Made by a program: the position numbers and the translations under genes. The notes beneath the pieces were generated by a model that saw only the letters and a list, made by a program, of their open reading frames with translations, searched no databases and was not told the DNA's origin. This document shows, in pieces, positions 23,084 to 32,159 of a stretch of 64,000 bases of DNA (positions within the stretch are counted from its first letter, which is position 1; each line of letters starts with the position of its first letter). The DNA comes from Actinoallomurus sp963736325. GTDB taxonomy: Bacteria; Actinomycetota; Actinomycetes; Streptosporangiales; Streptosporangiaceae. The stretch covers positions 434,001 through 498,000 of the forward strand of contig CAVTOG010000009.1 in NCBI GenBank assembly GCA_963736325.1, read 5' to 3'.

Positions 23084-26000
23084 ATGAGCATGATCCGGAG
23101 ACCACCGGCGCGTATCGATCATGGGCGGAGCGCGGGTGACGTCGTCATCGGTGTGTTCGCGCTGGCGGCCATCGCCGCGCTGGTCCTGGGTGTGCCCTTC
23201 GCGCTGCTCACGTTCTTCGGCTCGCCGATACCGCGCTCGATGCCGTCGGCGGAGACGCTCACGCAGCGGCTCGACATCACCGCGCTGATGCACGTGCTGG
23301 TCATCATCGTGTGGCTGGCGTGGGTGCAGCTGACCGCGTGCGTGCTCGTCGAGGCGTACGCCGGGATCCGTGGTGTGGGTCTGCCGGCCCGTGTGCCGCT
23401 CGCGGGCGGGCCGCAGGCGCTCGCGCACCGGCTCGTCGTCGCGGCGCTGCTGCTGTTCACCGCGACCACGGCGGTCATGCCGGCCCTCACCGCGCCGCGC
23501 GCGACGCACGTCCAGCGGCTCGGGCCGCCCGAGCGTCCCGAGCCCGTACAGGCCCACCACGCCGAGCCGGCCTCGCTCGACACCCAGGCGCAGCCCCGGC
23601 AGGACCAGCCGGACCTCATGGAGAAGAACGCGGTCCGCAAGATCTACCGCGTACGCCCGACACCCGGCCGCCATCACGAGAGCCTCTGGGAGATCGCCGA
23701 GAAGTGCCTGGGCGACGGCCGCCGCTACCGCGAGATCTACTCCCTCAACAAGGGCAAGCCGCAGCCCGACGGCACCCGGCTGACGATGGCCAGCCTGATC
23801 CGGCCCGGCTGGGTGCTCGACATGCCGGCGGACGCGACCCATGTCGAGATCATCGAGAAGGGCGCGCACGACGGGCAGCGCGAGTACGGCGTGCCGGAGT
23901 CGCGGGTGCCGGGCGGCCCCCAGCACAAGGGCTCCGTCTCCACCGAGAAGCAGGCGGTCGACGCGGCGCGCCGCGCCGGAGAGCAGGAGGCGCGCGACGA
24001 CCGCGCGGACCGCGAGGCCGGACGCCCGCCGATCGAGCAGGCCCCCGAGGTACCGACCGCTCCCAGCACCCAGGACACACCGGCCCAGCAGGCCCCGGAC
24101 ACACCCGCCCAGCAGGCCCCGGACACACCGGCCCAGCAGGCGCCGGGCGCACCGGCCCAGAACGCGCCGGACGGGCACGCGCAGCAGGCCCCGGACGCGC
24201 CGACCCAGCAGGCTCCAGGCGCACCGACCGAGAAGGCCCCGGGCGCACCGGCCCAGCAGGATCCGGGCGGGCACGCGCAGCAGGCGCCTGGCGATCACGA
24301 TGCACCGACGCATCAGGCGCCCGCCGAACCGCCCGCGCACACCCGCCCGCACGGTGAGTCGCACACCGGGCAGCCGCCGGAGCAGCGGCAAGCGCCAGAG
24401 CAGCAGCCTGAGAGCGGGTTCGCGTTCGGGTGGCCGCAGGAGCTGGCCCTCGCGTCGCTGCTGTCCGCCGGGCTTCTCGCCGGGATCGGGCGGCGGCGCC
24501 GTGAACAGCTGTGGCACCGTGCCTTCGGCAACATGATCCCCCGGGCGGACGGTGACGCCGCCCTCGTCGAGCAGGCGCTTCGCATCGGCGCGGACACCGA
24601 GGCCACTCGCCTGCTCGACCTCGGGCTCCGGCAGATGTCGAAGGCCCTCGCCGACGAGGGCCGTACGCTCCCGACCGTCTACGGCGTGCATCTCGGCACC
24701 GACAGCCTCGACCTGTGGATCGCCCCTGCCGACCGGACGCCGCCGGCGCCGTGGGAGGAGTACGACAACGGGCAGGTGTGGCGCCTGGACGCCGCCGCCC
24801 TCGACGACATCGCCACGGCCGACCTCGCCGACGTGCTCGCGCCGTACCCCGGTCTCGTGTCGATCGGCACGAACGACACCGGCCGGATCCTGGTCGACCT
24901 GGAGGCCGCGCACGGCCTGATCGCGCTGCACGGCCCCGACGAGGCCCGCCGCGCGGTGCTCGCCGCCGTCGCCGTGGAGCTGGCCACCAACCGCTGGTCC
25001 GACCACATGCGGATCACCATGGTCGGCTTCGACGAGGACCTGGCTCTCATCGCCCCGGACCGGATCCGGATCGTGGGCTCCCTCGCCGAGGCGCTCCCCG
25101 AGCTGGAGGGCCGGAGCGAGGAGGTACGCCAGGCGCTCGCCGCGTCCGGCGCCGACTCGGTGCTGACCGGCCGCTGCCGTGGGGTGTTCGGCGAGGCGTG
25201 GATGCCGCACTACCTGATCATGGCCGAGCCGCCCGACGCGGAGGAGGCCGAGCGGCTCGTGGCGCTCGCGCGCACCGGCCAGCGGATGGCTGCCGGCTAC
25301 ATCGTCGCCGGTGACACTCCCGGCGCGACGTGGACCTGGGACGTCGCCGCCGACGGCCGGCTGCGCGCCGGCGTGCTCGGCTTCGACGTCGACGCCCAGC
25401 TCGTCCCCGAACGCCACTACCGCGCGGTCGTGGAGCTGTTCCGTACGGCCGGGCGGCTCGACGGCGTCCCGTACGTCACACCGGAGGAGGAGCCGCTCGT
25501 CCCGACCGCGTCGGGCGAGGCGCACCCGGCCGTGGACATCCGGCTGCTCGGCCCCATCGAGGTCGACGCTCCGGAGCCGGTCGACGAGAGCCGGCGCGCG
25601 CTCTGCACGGAGGTGCTCGTCTACCTGGCGACGCACCCGGAGGGCGTGCACCCGACGGTGCTCGGCGGCGCGGTCTGGCCGCGCGGCGTCTCGGCCGGGG
25701 TCCGCGACGCGACGGTCGCCCGCGTGGCCGACTGGCTGGGCCGCGACTCTCGCGGACGCCCGAACCTGTACTACGACGAGCGCGGCCGGATCCGGCTGGG
25801 CTCGGAGGTGCGCGTCGACTGGGAGGTCTTCCGCTGGCTCGTGTGGCGCTCCGCCGCCGAGCCCGCGTCCGAGACCGCCTACATGACGTACGCCGTGGAA
25901 CTGGTGCGCGGCGGGCTGCTGGAGGGGCGGCCTCGGGGCCGCTACGGCTGGCTGGCGTCGGAGGACTTCGAGTACGACGCGACCGCACGCATCGCGGACG

Positions 26001-26281
26001 TGGCCCACCGCCTCGTGCTGATGCGGCTGGACGAGGGCGACGCACGGGGCGGGGTGGCCGCGGCACGCGCCGGCCTGCGCCTGGCCACCGGCGATGAGGG
26101 CCTGTGGCGTGACCTGCTCCGCGCGACGCACGCGACCGGCGACGCCGCCCTGCTCCGCGAGACCGTCGGCGAGCTCCGCGAACGCGTCGTCGCCGACCCG
26201 TACAGCGACCAGATGCAGCCCGAGACCGAAGCGCTCGTGGAGGAGCTCCTGCCGCTGTGGCGAGGTGTCGAGGCCGGCTGA
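23084..26281 (+). CDS. Giant membrane protein: LysM domain + octad repeats + BTAD-type C-terminus
   Basis: A 1065-residue protein at the end of the Tad operon. Three transmembrane helices (~18-47, 66-95, 115-135) are followed by a LysM-like domain ('SLWEIAEKCLGDGRRYREIYSLNKGK', ~186-249), a Pro/Ala/Gln spacer with nine octads (~332-403), a fourth helix ('ELALASLLSAGLLAGI') and RRRR. A large cytoplasmic region comes next, ending in a winged-helix plus bacterial transcriptional activator (BTAD)-like TPR domain ('ALCTEVLVYLATHPEGVHPTVL', 'LWRDLLRATHATGDAALLRETVGEL'). LysM would contact peptidoglycan outside while the BTAD part is inside, so it could couple wall or pilus status to a cytoplasmic output; whether it binds DNA is unknown. 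Similar proteins close actinobacterial Tad loci (recalled knowledge). Confidence 0.82.
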   Translation: MSMIRRPPARIDHGRSAGDVVIGVFALAAIAALVLGVPFALLTFFGSPIPRSMPSAETLTQRLDITALMHVLVIIVWLAWVQLTACVLVEAYAGIRGVGLPARVPLAGGPQALAHRLVVAALLLFTATTAVMPALTAPRATHVQRLGPPERPEPVQAHHAEPASLDTQAQPRQDQPDLMEKNAVRKIYRVRPTPGRHHESLWEIAEKCLGDGRRYREIYSLNKGKPQPDGTRLTMASLIRPGWVLDMPADATHVEIIEKGAHDGQREYGVPESRVPGGPQHKGSVSTEKQAVDAARRAGEQEARDDRADREAGRPPIEQAPEVPTAPSTQDTPAQQAPDTPAQQAPDTPAQQAPGAPAQNAPDGHAQQAPDAPTQQAPGAPTEKAPGAPAQQDPGGHAQQAPGDHDAPTHQAPAEPPAHTRPHGESHTGQPPEQRQAPEQQPESGFAFGWPQELALASLLSAGLLAGIGRRRREQLWHRAFGNMIPRADGDAALVEQALRIGADTEATRLLDLGLRQMSKALADEGRTLPTVYGVHLGTDSLDLWIAPADRTPPAPWEEYDNGQVWRLDAAALDDIATADLADVLAPYPGLVSIGTNDTGRILVDLEAAHGLIALHGPDEARRAVLAAVAVELATNRWSDHMRITMVGFDEDLALIAPDRIRIVGSLAEALPELEGRSEEVRQALAASGADSVLTGRCRGVFGEAWMPHYLIMAEPPDAEEAERLVALARTGQRMAAGYIVAGDTPGATWTWDVAADGRLRAGVLGFDVDAQLVPERHYRAVVELFRTAGRLDGVPYVTPEEEPLVPTASGEAHPAVDIRLLGPIEVDAPEPVDESRRALCTEVLVYLATHPEGVHPTVLGGAVWPRGVSAGVRDATVARVADWLGRDSRGRPNLYYDERGRIRLGSEVRVDWEVFRWLVWRSAAEPASETAYMTYAVELVRGGLLEGRPRGRYGWLASEDFEYDATARIADVAHRLVLMRLDEGDARGGVAAARAGLRLATGDEGLWRDLLRATHATGDAALLRETVGELRERVVADPYSDQMQPETEALVEELLPLWRGVEAG
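24077..24292 (+). repeat. Nine in-frame 24-bp repeats (octapeptide, PAQQAPx type)
   Basis: Nine consecutive degenerate copies of a 24-bp unit encode octads of the form TPAQQAPD / APTQQAPG / GHAQQAPG inside the LysM-BTAD protein. Drift is mainly at positions 1-2 and 8. The tract forms an extended extracytoplasmic linker between the LysM domain and the fourth membrane helix; copy number is likely variable between strains. Confidence 0.85.
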
Positions 26282-26282
26282 T

Positions 26283-27500
26283 TCAGCGGTAGAGGCCGGT
26301 GTGGCCCAGGGAGAAGCGCCCGGGCTGCGGGTAGACGGTGACGCCGTGGGGGCCGGAGCCGGCCGGGATGATGCCGCCGGTCACGCGGCCGGTGGCGGTG
26401 GAGACGGCGAAGATCTCGTCGGCGTCGTGGGCGGACAGCCACAGGGTGGCGCCGTCGGCCGAGACGCCGCCCATGTCGGGTGCGGCCGGCACCCGCCAGT
26501 CGCCGATCAGGCGGCGGGCGGCGAAGGAGATCAGGGACACGGTGCGCTCGCCGCTGTTGGCGACGTACAGGGTGGTGGAGTCGCGGCTGGGGTAGAGGCC
26601 GTGGGTGCCCCTGCCGGTGGGGATGAAGCCGGTCGTACGGAAGCGCGGCGCGTCGACCAGCCACACGCCGCCGTGGTGCGCGTCGGCGACGTAGAACGTC
26701 GTGCCGTCGGGGGAGAGGCGTACGTCCTTCGGGCGGGCGCCGGCGGGGAGCCGGAGCGTCGCGGTGACCCGGTGCCGCTTCACGTCGACGCGCTCCAGCC
26801 GCGCCGAGGTGCGGCAGCCGATGACGAGGGTGGCGCCGTTCGCGGAGAAGTCGCCGCGGGTGAGGCCGTGGCACGGCACGTGGATCGTCGAACGGGACCG
26901 CAGCGTGTGCGGGTCGCGCACCTCGATGCGGGCCTGGTGGGCGAGCGGGACGAACGCCTGCCGCCCGTCGGCGGAGAAGTACAGGTCGGAGGGGCCGTCG
27001 GCCTTCACCGTGCGCCCCGCGGCGCCGGTGCGCGCATTGATCGGCATGAGACCGTCGGCCTCGGTGACCCAGAGCTTCTTCAGGTCCCATGAGGGCACGA
27101 CCTGCTGCGGCATGCGCCCGGCCGGGATACGGCGCACGAGCCGGTGCGTCGTCGCGTCGATCACCTCGACGCGCCCGCCGTCGGTGTCGGGAACGTAGAC
27201 ACGGAGCGGGAGCCGCCGCACGACGGCCGCGAGCATGCCCGCCCGCGTCGCGGCGTAGACGTCACGCGGCGCGTCGGGCAGCCCGCCCCGCTGGTCGACC
27301 ACCGGCGGCCGGGACGCCTGCGGACGCGGGGACGGCCGGACGTACGGCACGGGCCCGCCGATGGACAGCAAGGGCGCGTCCGGTCCGGGCTCGGCGTGGA
27401 ACGGCACCGGCGAACGGCACCCGGTCGCGAGCATGGACAGGATCGCGAGCGGCACGGCGATCGTGCCCCTCGCCGCGTTCGTTCGTCGGCAACCTCCCAC
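26283..27500 (-). CDS. YVTN-type beta-propeller lipoprotein
   Basis: A 405-residue protein with a basic N-terminus, hydrophobic stretch and lipobox-like 'SMLATGC' (Cys near 28), a proline-rich linker, and then seven-bladed propeller repeats of the YVTN/40-residue type ('RVYVPDTDGGRVEVIDATTHRLVRRI', 'LYVANSGERTVSLI', 'DEIFAVSTATGRVTGGIIPAG'). No enzymatic motif is visible; such propellers commonly act as extracellular binding or surface proteins. The GTG start at 27500 keeps the Arg pair ahead of the hydrophobic core; GTG 27455 is an alternative. It is convergent with the LysM-BTAD gene (1 bp between stops) and lies after the accE terminator in the same direction. Confidence 0.8.
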   Translation of the reverse strand: MGGCRRTNAARGTIAVPLAILSMLATGCRSPVPFHAEPGPDAPLLSIGGPVPYVRPSPRPQASRPPVVDQRGGLPDAPRDVYAATRAGMLAAVVRRLPLRVYVPDTDGGRVEVIDATTHRLVRRIPAGRMPQQVVPSWDLKKLWVTEADGLMPINARTGAAGRTVKADGPSDLYFSADGRQAFVPLAHQARIEVRDPHTLRSRSTIHVPCHGLTRGDFSANGATLVIGCRTSARLERVDVKRHRVTATLRLPAGARPKDVRLSPDGTTFYVADAHHGGVWLVDAPRFRTTGFIPTGRGTHGLYPSRDSTTLYVANSGERTVSLISFAARRLIGDWRVPAAPDMGGVSADGATLWLSAHDADEIFAVSTATGRVTGGIIPAGSGPHGVTVYPQPGRFSLGHTGLYR

Positions 27501-27563
27501 AAGGGCCGGACTCTATCCTTGCGAGTACGGGTTGTGAGCGGACAATCACGAAAGGTTGTCATC

Positions 27564-27588
27564 CGGCCGACGCGTCGAGCGTCGGCCG
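27564..27588 (-). terminator. Hairpin terminator of the accD-accE operon
   Basis: A perfect 10-bp stem, CGGCCGACGC / GCGTCGGCCG with loop GTCGA, begins 2 bp past the accE stop. It lacks a strong U tract, as is usual in high-GC actinobacteria. Confidence 0.65.
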
Positions 27589-27589
27589 C

Positions 27590-27817
27590 TCAGCCGGGAA
27601 GGGCGCTCGCCCGCCACGCGCCCGGCCCGTGGGCCAGTGGCCGGCGTACCCGCCGCGACGGGTCCGACCAGGCCGACCGCTGCTTCGGCGGCCGGGAGGA
27701 ACCCGACCGCGCCCGCGCCGCCAGCACCGCCACCAGCGCCGCGATCTCCTCCGGAGTCGGGTCGCCGCGCACCACCCTCAGGTACGGCTTCTCGCTCGTC
27801 ACAGAGTCCTCGCTCAC
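27590..27817 (-). CDS. accE: Acyl-CoA carboxylase epsilon subunit
   Basis: A 75-residue protein with the epsilon-subunit signature 'PYLRVVRGDPTPEEIAALVAVLAARAR' followed by a Pro/Arg/Trp-rich tail ('SAWSDPSRRVRRPLAHGPGAWRASALPG'). The epsilon subunit is an actinobacterial speciality that binds the beta subunit and raises activity of the alpha-beta complex. The GTG start (27815-27817) overlaps the TGA of the beta-subunit gene as GTGA, so the two are translationally coupled, the usual accD5-accE5 arrangement. Confidence 0.88.
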   Translation of the reverse strand: MSEDSVTSEKPYLRVVRGDPTPEEIAALVAVLAARARSGSSRPPKQRSAWSDPSRRVRRPLAHGPGAWRASALPG

Positions 27818-29418
27818 AGCGGAATGTTCCCGTGCTTCTTCGGCGGCAGGGTCTGGCGCTTCTCGCGGAGCGCGCGCAGGGCCTTGACGATCTGGCTGCG
27901 GGTCTCGGACGGCTTGATGACGGCGTCCACATAGCCGCGTGAGGCGGCGATGTAGGGGTTCGCCAGCGTGTCCTCGTACTCGGTGACCAGCTCGGCGCGG
28001 CGGGTGTCGGGGTCGTCGGCGGCGGCGAGTTCGCGCCGGTGGAGGATGTTGACCGCGCCCTGCGCGCCCATCACCGCGATCTGCGCCGTCGGCCAGGCGA
28101 GGTTGACGTCGGCGCCCAGGTGCTTGGAGCCCATGACGTCGTACGCGCCGCCGTACGCCTTGCGGGTGATCACCGTGACGAGCGGCACGGTGGCCTCGGC
28201 GTAGGCGTAGAGGATCTTCGCGCCGCGCCGGATGATGCCGTTCCACTCCTGGTCGGTGCCGGGCAGGAAGCCGGGGACGTCCACGAAGGTCAGCACCGGG
28301 ATGTTGAAGGCGTCGCAGGTACGTACGAACCGGGCGGCCTTCTCGGAGGCGTTGATGTCGAGCGTGCCGGCGAAGTGCATCGGCTGGTTCGCCACGATGC
28401 CGACCGAGCGGCCCTCGACACGGCCGTAGCCGCAGACGATGTTCGGCGCGAACAGCGCGTGGACCTCCAGGAACTCCCCGTCGTCCAGGATGTGCTCGAT
28501 GACCGTGTGCATGTCGTACGGCTGGTTCGGGGAGTCCGGGATGAGCGTGTCGAGCTCCAGGTCCTCCTCGCTGATCTCCAGCGGCGCGGCGACGTCGTAC
28601 GACGGCACGTCGGACATGTTGTTCGACGGCAGGTACGACAGGAGTTCCTTGACGTAGTCGATCGCGTCCTGCTCGTCGGAGGCCTGGTAGTGCGCCACGC
28701 CGGAGCGCGTGTTGTGCGCGTGCGCGCCGCCGAGGTCCTCGAACGTGACTTCCTCACCGGTCACCGTCTTGATCACGTCGGGGCCGGTGATGAACATGTG
28801 CGAGGTCTGGTCGACCATCACGATGAAGTCGGTCAGGGCGGGGGAGTACACCGCGCCGCCCGCGCACGGGCCCATGACCAGAGAGATCTGCGGGATCACG
28901 CCGGAGGCGTGGGTGTTGCGCTTGAAGATCTCGGCGTACAGGCCGAGCGCGACCACGCCCTCCTGGATGCGCGCGCCGCCGGAGTCGTTGATGCCCACGA
29001 CGGGGCAGCCGGTGCGCAGCGCGTGGTCCATCACCTTGACGATCTTCTCGCCGAACACCTCGCCGAGCGAGCCGCCCGCGACGGTGAAGTCCTGGGAGAA
29101 GACCGCGACCGGACGGCCGTCGACCGTGCCGTGACCGGTCACGACACCGTCACCGTACGGGCGGTTCTTCTCGACGCCGAAACCGTAGGCGCGGTGCTGA
29201 GCCATCTCGTCGAACTCGACGAAGGATCCTTCGTCGAGGAACGCGTCGATGCGCTCCCGCGCGGTCATCTTGCCCTTGGCGTGCTGCTTCTCCACCGCGC
29301 GTGCCGACCCGGCGTGGACGGCTTCGTATCGGCGTCGTTCCAGGTCGGCGATCTTGCCGGCCGTGGTGTGGATGTCGATCTCTTCGCTGGAAAGCGGCTC
29401 GGGCGCTTGCATGGCCAT
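27814..29418 (-). CDS. accD5: Acyl-CoA (propionyl/acetyl) carboxylase beta subunit
   Basis: A 534-residue carboxyltransferase. Start 'MAMQAPEPLSSEEIDIHTTAGK' (ATG 29416-29418, or 29410-29412). Crotonase-like N- and C-domains: 'KGKMTARERIDAFLDEGSFVEFD', the first oxyanion site 'VGINDSGGARIQEGV', 'GPCAGGAVYSPALTDF', 'FADVPGFLPGT'-type segment 'FVDVPGFLPGTDQEWNG', and the second oxyanion site 'RKAYGGAYDVMGSKHL'. It ends 'KHGNIPL', typical of PccB/AccD5. It moves the carboxyl group from biotin on the alpha subunit to acyl-CoA. Coupled downstream to accE. The ATG is preceded by TACGCT and six bases, with no Shine-Dalgarno, suggesting a leaderless message. Confidence 0.92.
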   Translation of the reverse strand: MAMQAPEPLSSEEIDIHTTAGKIADLERRRYEAVHAGSARAVEKQHAKGKMTARERIDAFLDEGSFVEFDEMAQHRAYGFGVEKNRPYGDGVVTGHGTVDGRPVAVFSQDFTVAGGSLGEVFGEKIVKVMDHALRTGCPVVGINDSGGARIQEGVVALGLYAEIFKRNTHASGVIPQISLVMGPCAGGAVYSPALTDFIVMVDQTSHMFITGPDVIKTVTGEEVTFEDLGGAHAHNTRSGVAHYQASDEQDAIDYVKELLSYLPSNNMSDVPSYDVAAPLEISEEDLELDTLIPDSPNQPYDMHTVIEHILDDGEFLEVHALFAPNIVCGYGRVEGRSVGIVANQPMHFAGTLDINASEKAARFVRTCDAFNIPVLTFVDVPGFLPGTDQEWNGIIRRGAKILYAYAEATVPLVTVITRKAYGGAYDVMGSKHLGADVNLAWPTAQIAVMGAQGAVNILHRRELAAADDPDTRRAELVTEYEDTLANPYIAASRGYVDAVIKPSETRSQIVKALRALREKRQTLPPKKHGNIPL

Positions 29419-29523
29419 ACGTTCAGCGTAACCAGCGCCTCTATACCGGGCGCGAACGGGGTGATCTCGGCAGTCGAGACACCACTTGGCCGGGCCAAAG
29501 ACGTACGAACTACGCTGACGTTC
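29419..29523. promoter_or_regulatory. Divergent accD / ppc promoter region with mirrored leaderless -10 boxes
   Basis: On the plus strand TACGCT (29511-29516) sits 7 bases before the GTG of ppc; on the minus strand TACGCT sits 6 bases before the ATG of the carboxylase beta gene. The 10-base block TACGCTGACG/TACGCTGAACG recurs at both ends. Neither start has a Shine-Dalgarno sequence, so both messages are probably leaderless. TTGGCCGGGCCAA (29486-29498), a near-perfect palindrome, overlaps the ppc -35 position (19-bp spacer) and is an operator candidate. Confidence 0.5.
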
Positions 29524-32130
29524 GTGTCGACTCGAAACTCCGCTCGGCAGGACATGCCCGAGCCGCTGCGCAATGACGTCCGGCTCCTGGGTTCGCTGCT
29601 GGGCCAGGTCCTGGTCGAGTTCGGGGGCCAAGACCTGCTCGACGACGTCGAGTCCCTGCGGCACGCCGTCATCGCGGCCCGCCGGGGCGACGCGGGAGTC
29701 GACGACGTGGCCGCGATCGTCAGCGCCTGGCCGCTGGAGCGCGCCGAGCTCGTCGCTCGCGCCTTCACCGTCTACTTCCACCTCACGAACCTCGCCGAGG
29801 AACACCAGCGCATCCGCACCCTTGAGGAGCGGGACACGGGCGAGGGCGCTCCGCGCGAGTCCATCGCCGCTGCGGTGGAGGAGATCGGCGAGGAGCGCAT
29901 CGGGCGGCTCCTGGACGACCTCGAGATGCACCCGGTCTTCACCGCGCACCCGACCGAGGCGCGCCGCCGCGCGGTCGTCACCGCGATCCTGCGGATCAGC
30001 GCGCTGCTACGGGATCTGGAGGACCCGCGTACGGGCAACACGGCGCGCGAGGTGACGACGCGGCGGCTCGTCGAGGAGATCGACCTGCTGTGGCGAACCT
30101 CTCAGCTGCGGCGTACCAAACCCGACCCGCTGGACGAGGTCCGCACGGCGATGGCGATGTTCGACGAGACGCTGTTCCGCGTCGTGCCGTCGATCTACCG
30201 TGCGCTCGACACCGCGCTCGCGCCGGGTGTCGGCACCCGCGCCCCGCTGGCCCCGGCGTACCTGCGCTTCGGAAGCTGGATCGGCGGCGACCGCGACGGC
30301 AACCCGTACGTGACCGCGCAGATCACCCGTGAGGCGATCGGCGTTCAGTCCGAGCACGTCCTGCGCGCGCTGGGCAACGCCTGCTACCGCGTCGGCCGTA
30401 CCCTCACCGCGCACGAGACCACGACGCCCCCATCGGACCGGCTGCGCGGCGCCCTGGCCTCCGCGCGTGCCGCGCAGCCCGACCTGATGGCCGACATCGC
30501 CCGGCGTTCGCCGGGCGAGCCGCACCGCCAGCTCGTGCTCTACGCCGCCGAGCGGGTCCAGGCCACGCGCCTGCGCGACGCCGACATGGCGTACGGCGGG
30601 CCGTCCGACCTGCTCGACGACCTGCGCGTCGTCCAGGAGTCCCTGGCGTCGGCGGGTGCGCCCAGGCAGGCGTACGGAGAGCTGCAGAACCTGATCTGGC
30701 AGGTCGAGACGTTCGGCTTCCACCTGGCCGAGCTGGAGATCCGCCAGCACTCCGCCGTTCACGCGAAGGCCCTCGCCGAGGTGCGCATCGGCGGCCCGCT
30801 GAGCGAGCAGACCGAAGAGGTGCTCGACACGCTCCGGGTCGCCGCGTGGGTGCAGGAGCGGTTCGGCGCGGACGCCTGCCGCCGCTACGTCATCTCCTTC
30901 ACGCGCACCGCCGACGACATCGCGGCCGTGTACGAGCTGGCCGAGTACGCCGCGCTCGGCGGGCGCCCGCCGGTGCTCGACGTCGTGCCGCTCTTCGAGA
31001 CGGGCGAGGACCTCGAACGCTCCCCGGCCGTCCTGGAGGGCATGCTCAAGCTCGCCCCCGTACGCCGGCGGCTGCTGGAGACCGGCCGCCGCATGGAGGC
31101 GATGCTCGGCTACTCCGACTCGGCCAAGCAGCTCGGGCCGGCGACGGCGACGCTCCGCCTGTACGACACGCAGGCCGCGCTCGCGTCGTGGGCCGCGCGC
31201 CACGACATCCGCCTGACGCTCTTCCACGGACGCGGCGGCGCGCTCGGACGCGGCGGCGGCCCGGCGAACCGCGCCGTCCTCGCGCAGGCACCCGGCTCGG
31301 TCGCAGGACGGTTCAAGGTCACCGAGCAGGGCGAGGTGATCTTCGCGCGGTACGGCCACGCCGAGATCGCCCAGCGCCACGTCGAGCAGGTCACGAACGC
31401 GGTCCTGCTCGCCTCGACGCCCGCCGTGGAAGAGCGTGCGCTGCGGGCGGCCGAGCGGTTCCGCCCGCTGGCCGACACGATCAGCGTCGCGGCGGAGAAG
31501 ACCTACCGCGGGCTCGTCGAGGCCCCGGGCTTCGCCGACTGGTTCGCCCGCGTCAGCCCGCTGAACGAGATCTCCAACCTGCGGCTCGGGTCGCGGCCCT
31601 CCCGACGCAAGGCGACCGCGTCGCTGGAGGACCTGCGGGCCATCCCGTGGGTGTTCTCCTGGACGCAGACGCGGGTCAACCTGCCCGGCTGGTACGGCCT
31701 GGGCAGTGGCCTGGCCGCCGTAAAGGACCTGGAGGAGCTGCGCGAGGCGTACAAGTCCTGGCCGCTGTTCGAGGCCCTGCTCGACAACGCGGAGATGAGC
31801 CTGGCCAAGACCGACCGGGCCATCGCCGAGCGCTACCTCGCGCTCGGCGATCGCCACGACCTGACGGCCACCGTCCTGGAGGAGTACGACCGAACCCGCG
31901 CCCTGGTACTCGATCTCACCGGCCACACGCGGCTCCTGGAGAACCGCAGGGTGCTGTCGCGCGCGGTCGAGCTGCGCAACCCGTACGTCGACGCACTCTC
32001 CCACCTGCAGCTTCGCGCCCTCCAGGAGCTGCGCGGCGGGATCGAGGACGACACCCAGCGCGAGCACGTGGAGAACCTCCTCCTGCTCGCCGCCGGAGGC
32101 GTCGCGGCGGGTCTCCAGAACACCGGATGA
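29524..32130 (+). CDS. ppc: Phosphoenolpyruvate carboxylase
   Basis: An 868-residue PEPC, converting PEP and bicarbonate to oxaloacetate (anaplerosis). GTG 29524 is taken as start; ATG 29554 ('MPEPLRND') is the alternative. Catalytic blocks: 'FTAHPTEARRR' with the essential His (~142), 'GSWIGGDRDGNPYVT', 'AMLGYSDSAKQLGPATATLRLYD', 'LFHGRGGALGRGGGPA' (Gly-rich loop), 'IPWVFSWTQTRVNLPGWYGLG' and the C-terminal 'AAGLQNTG'. The 'SDSAKQLG' block differs from the SDSNKDGG of enterobacterial enzymes, as in a subset of actinobacteria. It is divergent from the carboxylase beta gene and probably leaderless. Confidence 0.92.
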   Translation: MSTRNSARQDMPEPLRNDVRLLGSLLGQVLVEFGGQDLLDDVESLRHAVIAARRGDAGVDDVAAIVSAWPLERAELVARAFTVYFHLTNLAEEHQRIRTLEERDTGEGAPRESIAAAVEEIGEERIGRLLDDLEMHPVFTAHPTEARRRAVVTAILRISALLRDLEDPRTGNTAREVTTRRLVEEIDLLWRTSQLRRTKPDPLDEVRTAMAMFDETLFRVVPSIYRALDTALAPGVGTRAPLAPAYLRFGSWIGGDRDGNPYVTAQITREAIGVQSEHVLRALGNACYRVGRTLTAHETTTPPSDRLRGALASARAAQPDLMADIARRSPGEPHRQLVLYAAERVQATRLRDADMAYGGPSDLLDDLRVVQESLASAGAPRQAYGELQNLIWQVETFGFHLAELEIRQHSAVHAKALAEVRIGGPLSEQTEEVLDTLRVAAWVQERFGADACRRYVISFTRTADDIAAVYELAEYAALGGRPPVLDVVPLFETGEDLERSPAVLEGMLKLAPVRRRLLETGRRMEAMLGYSDSAKQLGPATATLRLYDTQAALASWAARHDIRLTLFHGRGGALGRGGGPANRAVLAQAPGSVAGRFKVTEQGEVIFARYGHAEIAQRHVEQVTNAVLLASTPAVEERALRAAERFRPLADTISVAAEKTYRGLVEAPGFADWFARVSPLNEISNLRLGSRPSRRKATASLEDLRAIPWVFSWTQTRVNLPGWYGLGSGLAAVKDLEELREAYKSWPLFEALLDNAEMSLAKTDRAIAERYLALGDRHDLTATVLEEYDRTRALVLDLTGHTRLLENRRVLSRAVELRNPYVDALSHLQLRALQELRGGIEDDTQREHVENLLLLAAGGVAAGLQNTG

Positions 32131-32159
32131 TCCGGACCTATCGGACTGTTTAGGACCGC

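Noticed and set aside
24077..24292. Tandem 24-bp repeats considered as a CRISPR array
   Set aside because: Repeats are contiguous without spacers, in frame and code for octapeptides inside a protein; no cas genes.
22991..26131. A 1046-codon open frame antisense to the LysM-BTAD gene
   Set aside because: It is Arg/Val/Gly/His-rich with no domain logic and mirrors the high-GC codon bias of the sense gene; the sense frame carries recognisable domains.
27528..27547. TTGTGAGCGGACAATCACG resembles the E. coli lac operator
   Set aside because: The match is limited to the first arm; no LacI-family gene is nearby and the context is a lipoprotein promoter, so chance is more likely.
28039..29523. Upstream extension of the ppc frame by about 495 codons
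   Set aside because: The added residues are antisense to the carboxylase beta gene and have no resemblance to PEPC; the family N-terminus begins at 29524-29554.
30007..32067. A 686-codon open frame antisense to ppc
   Set aside because: Shadow of the ppc gene; no motifs, biased composition.
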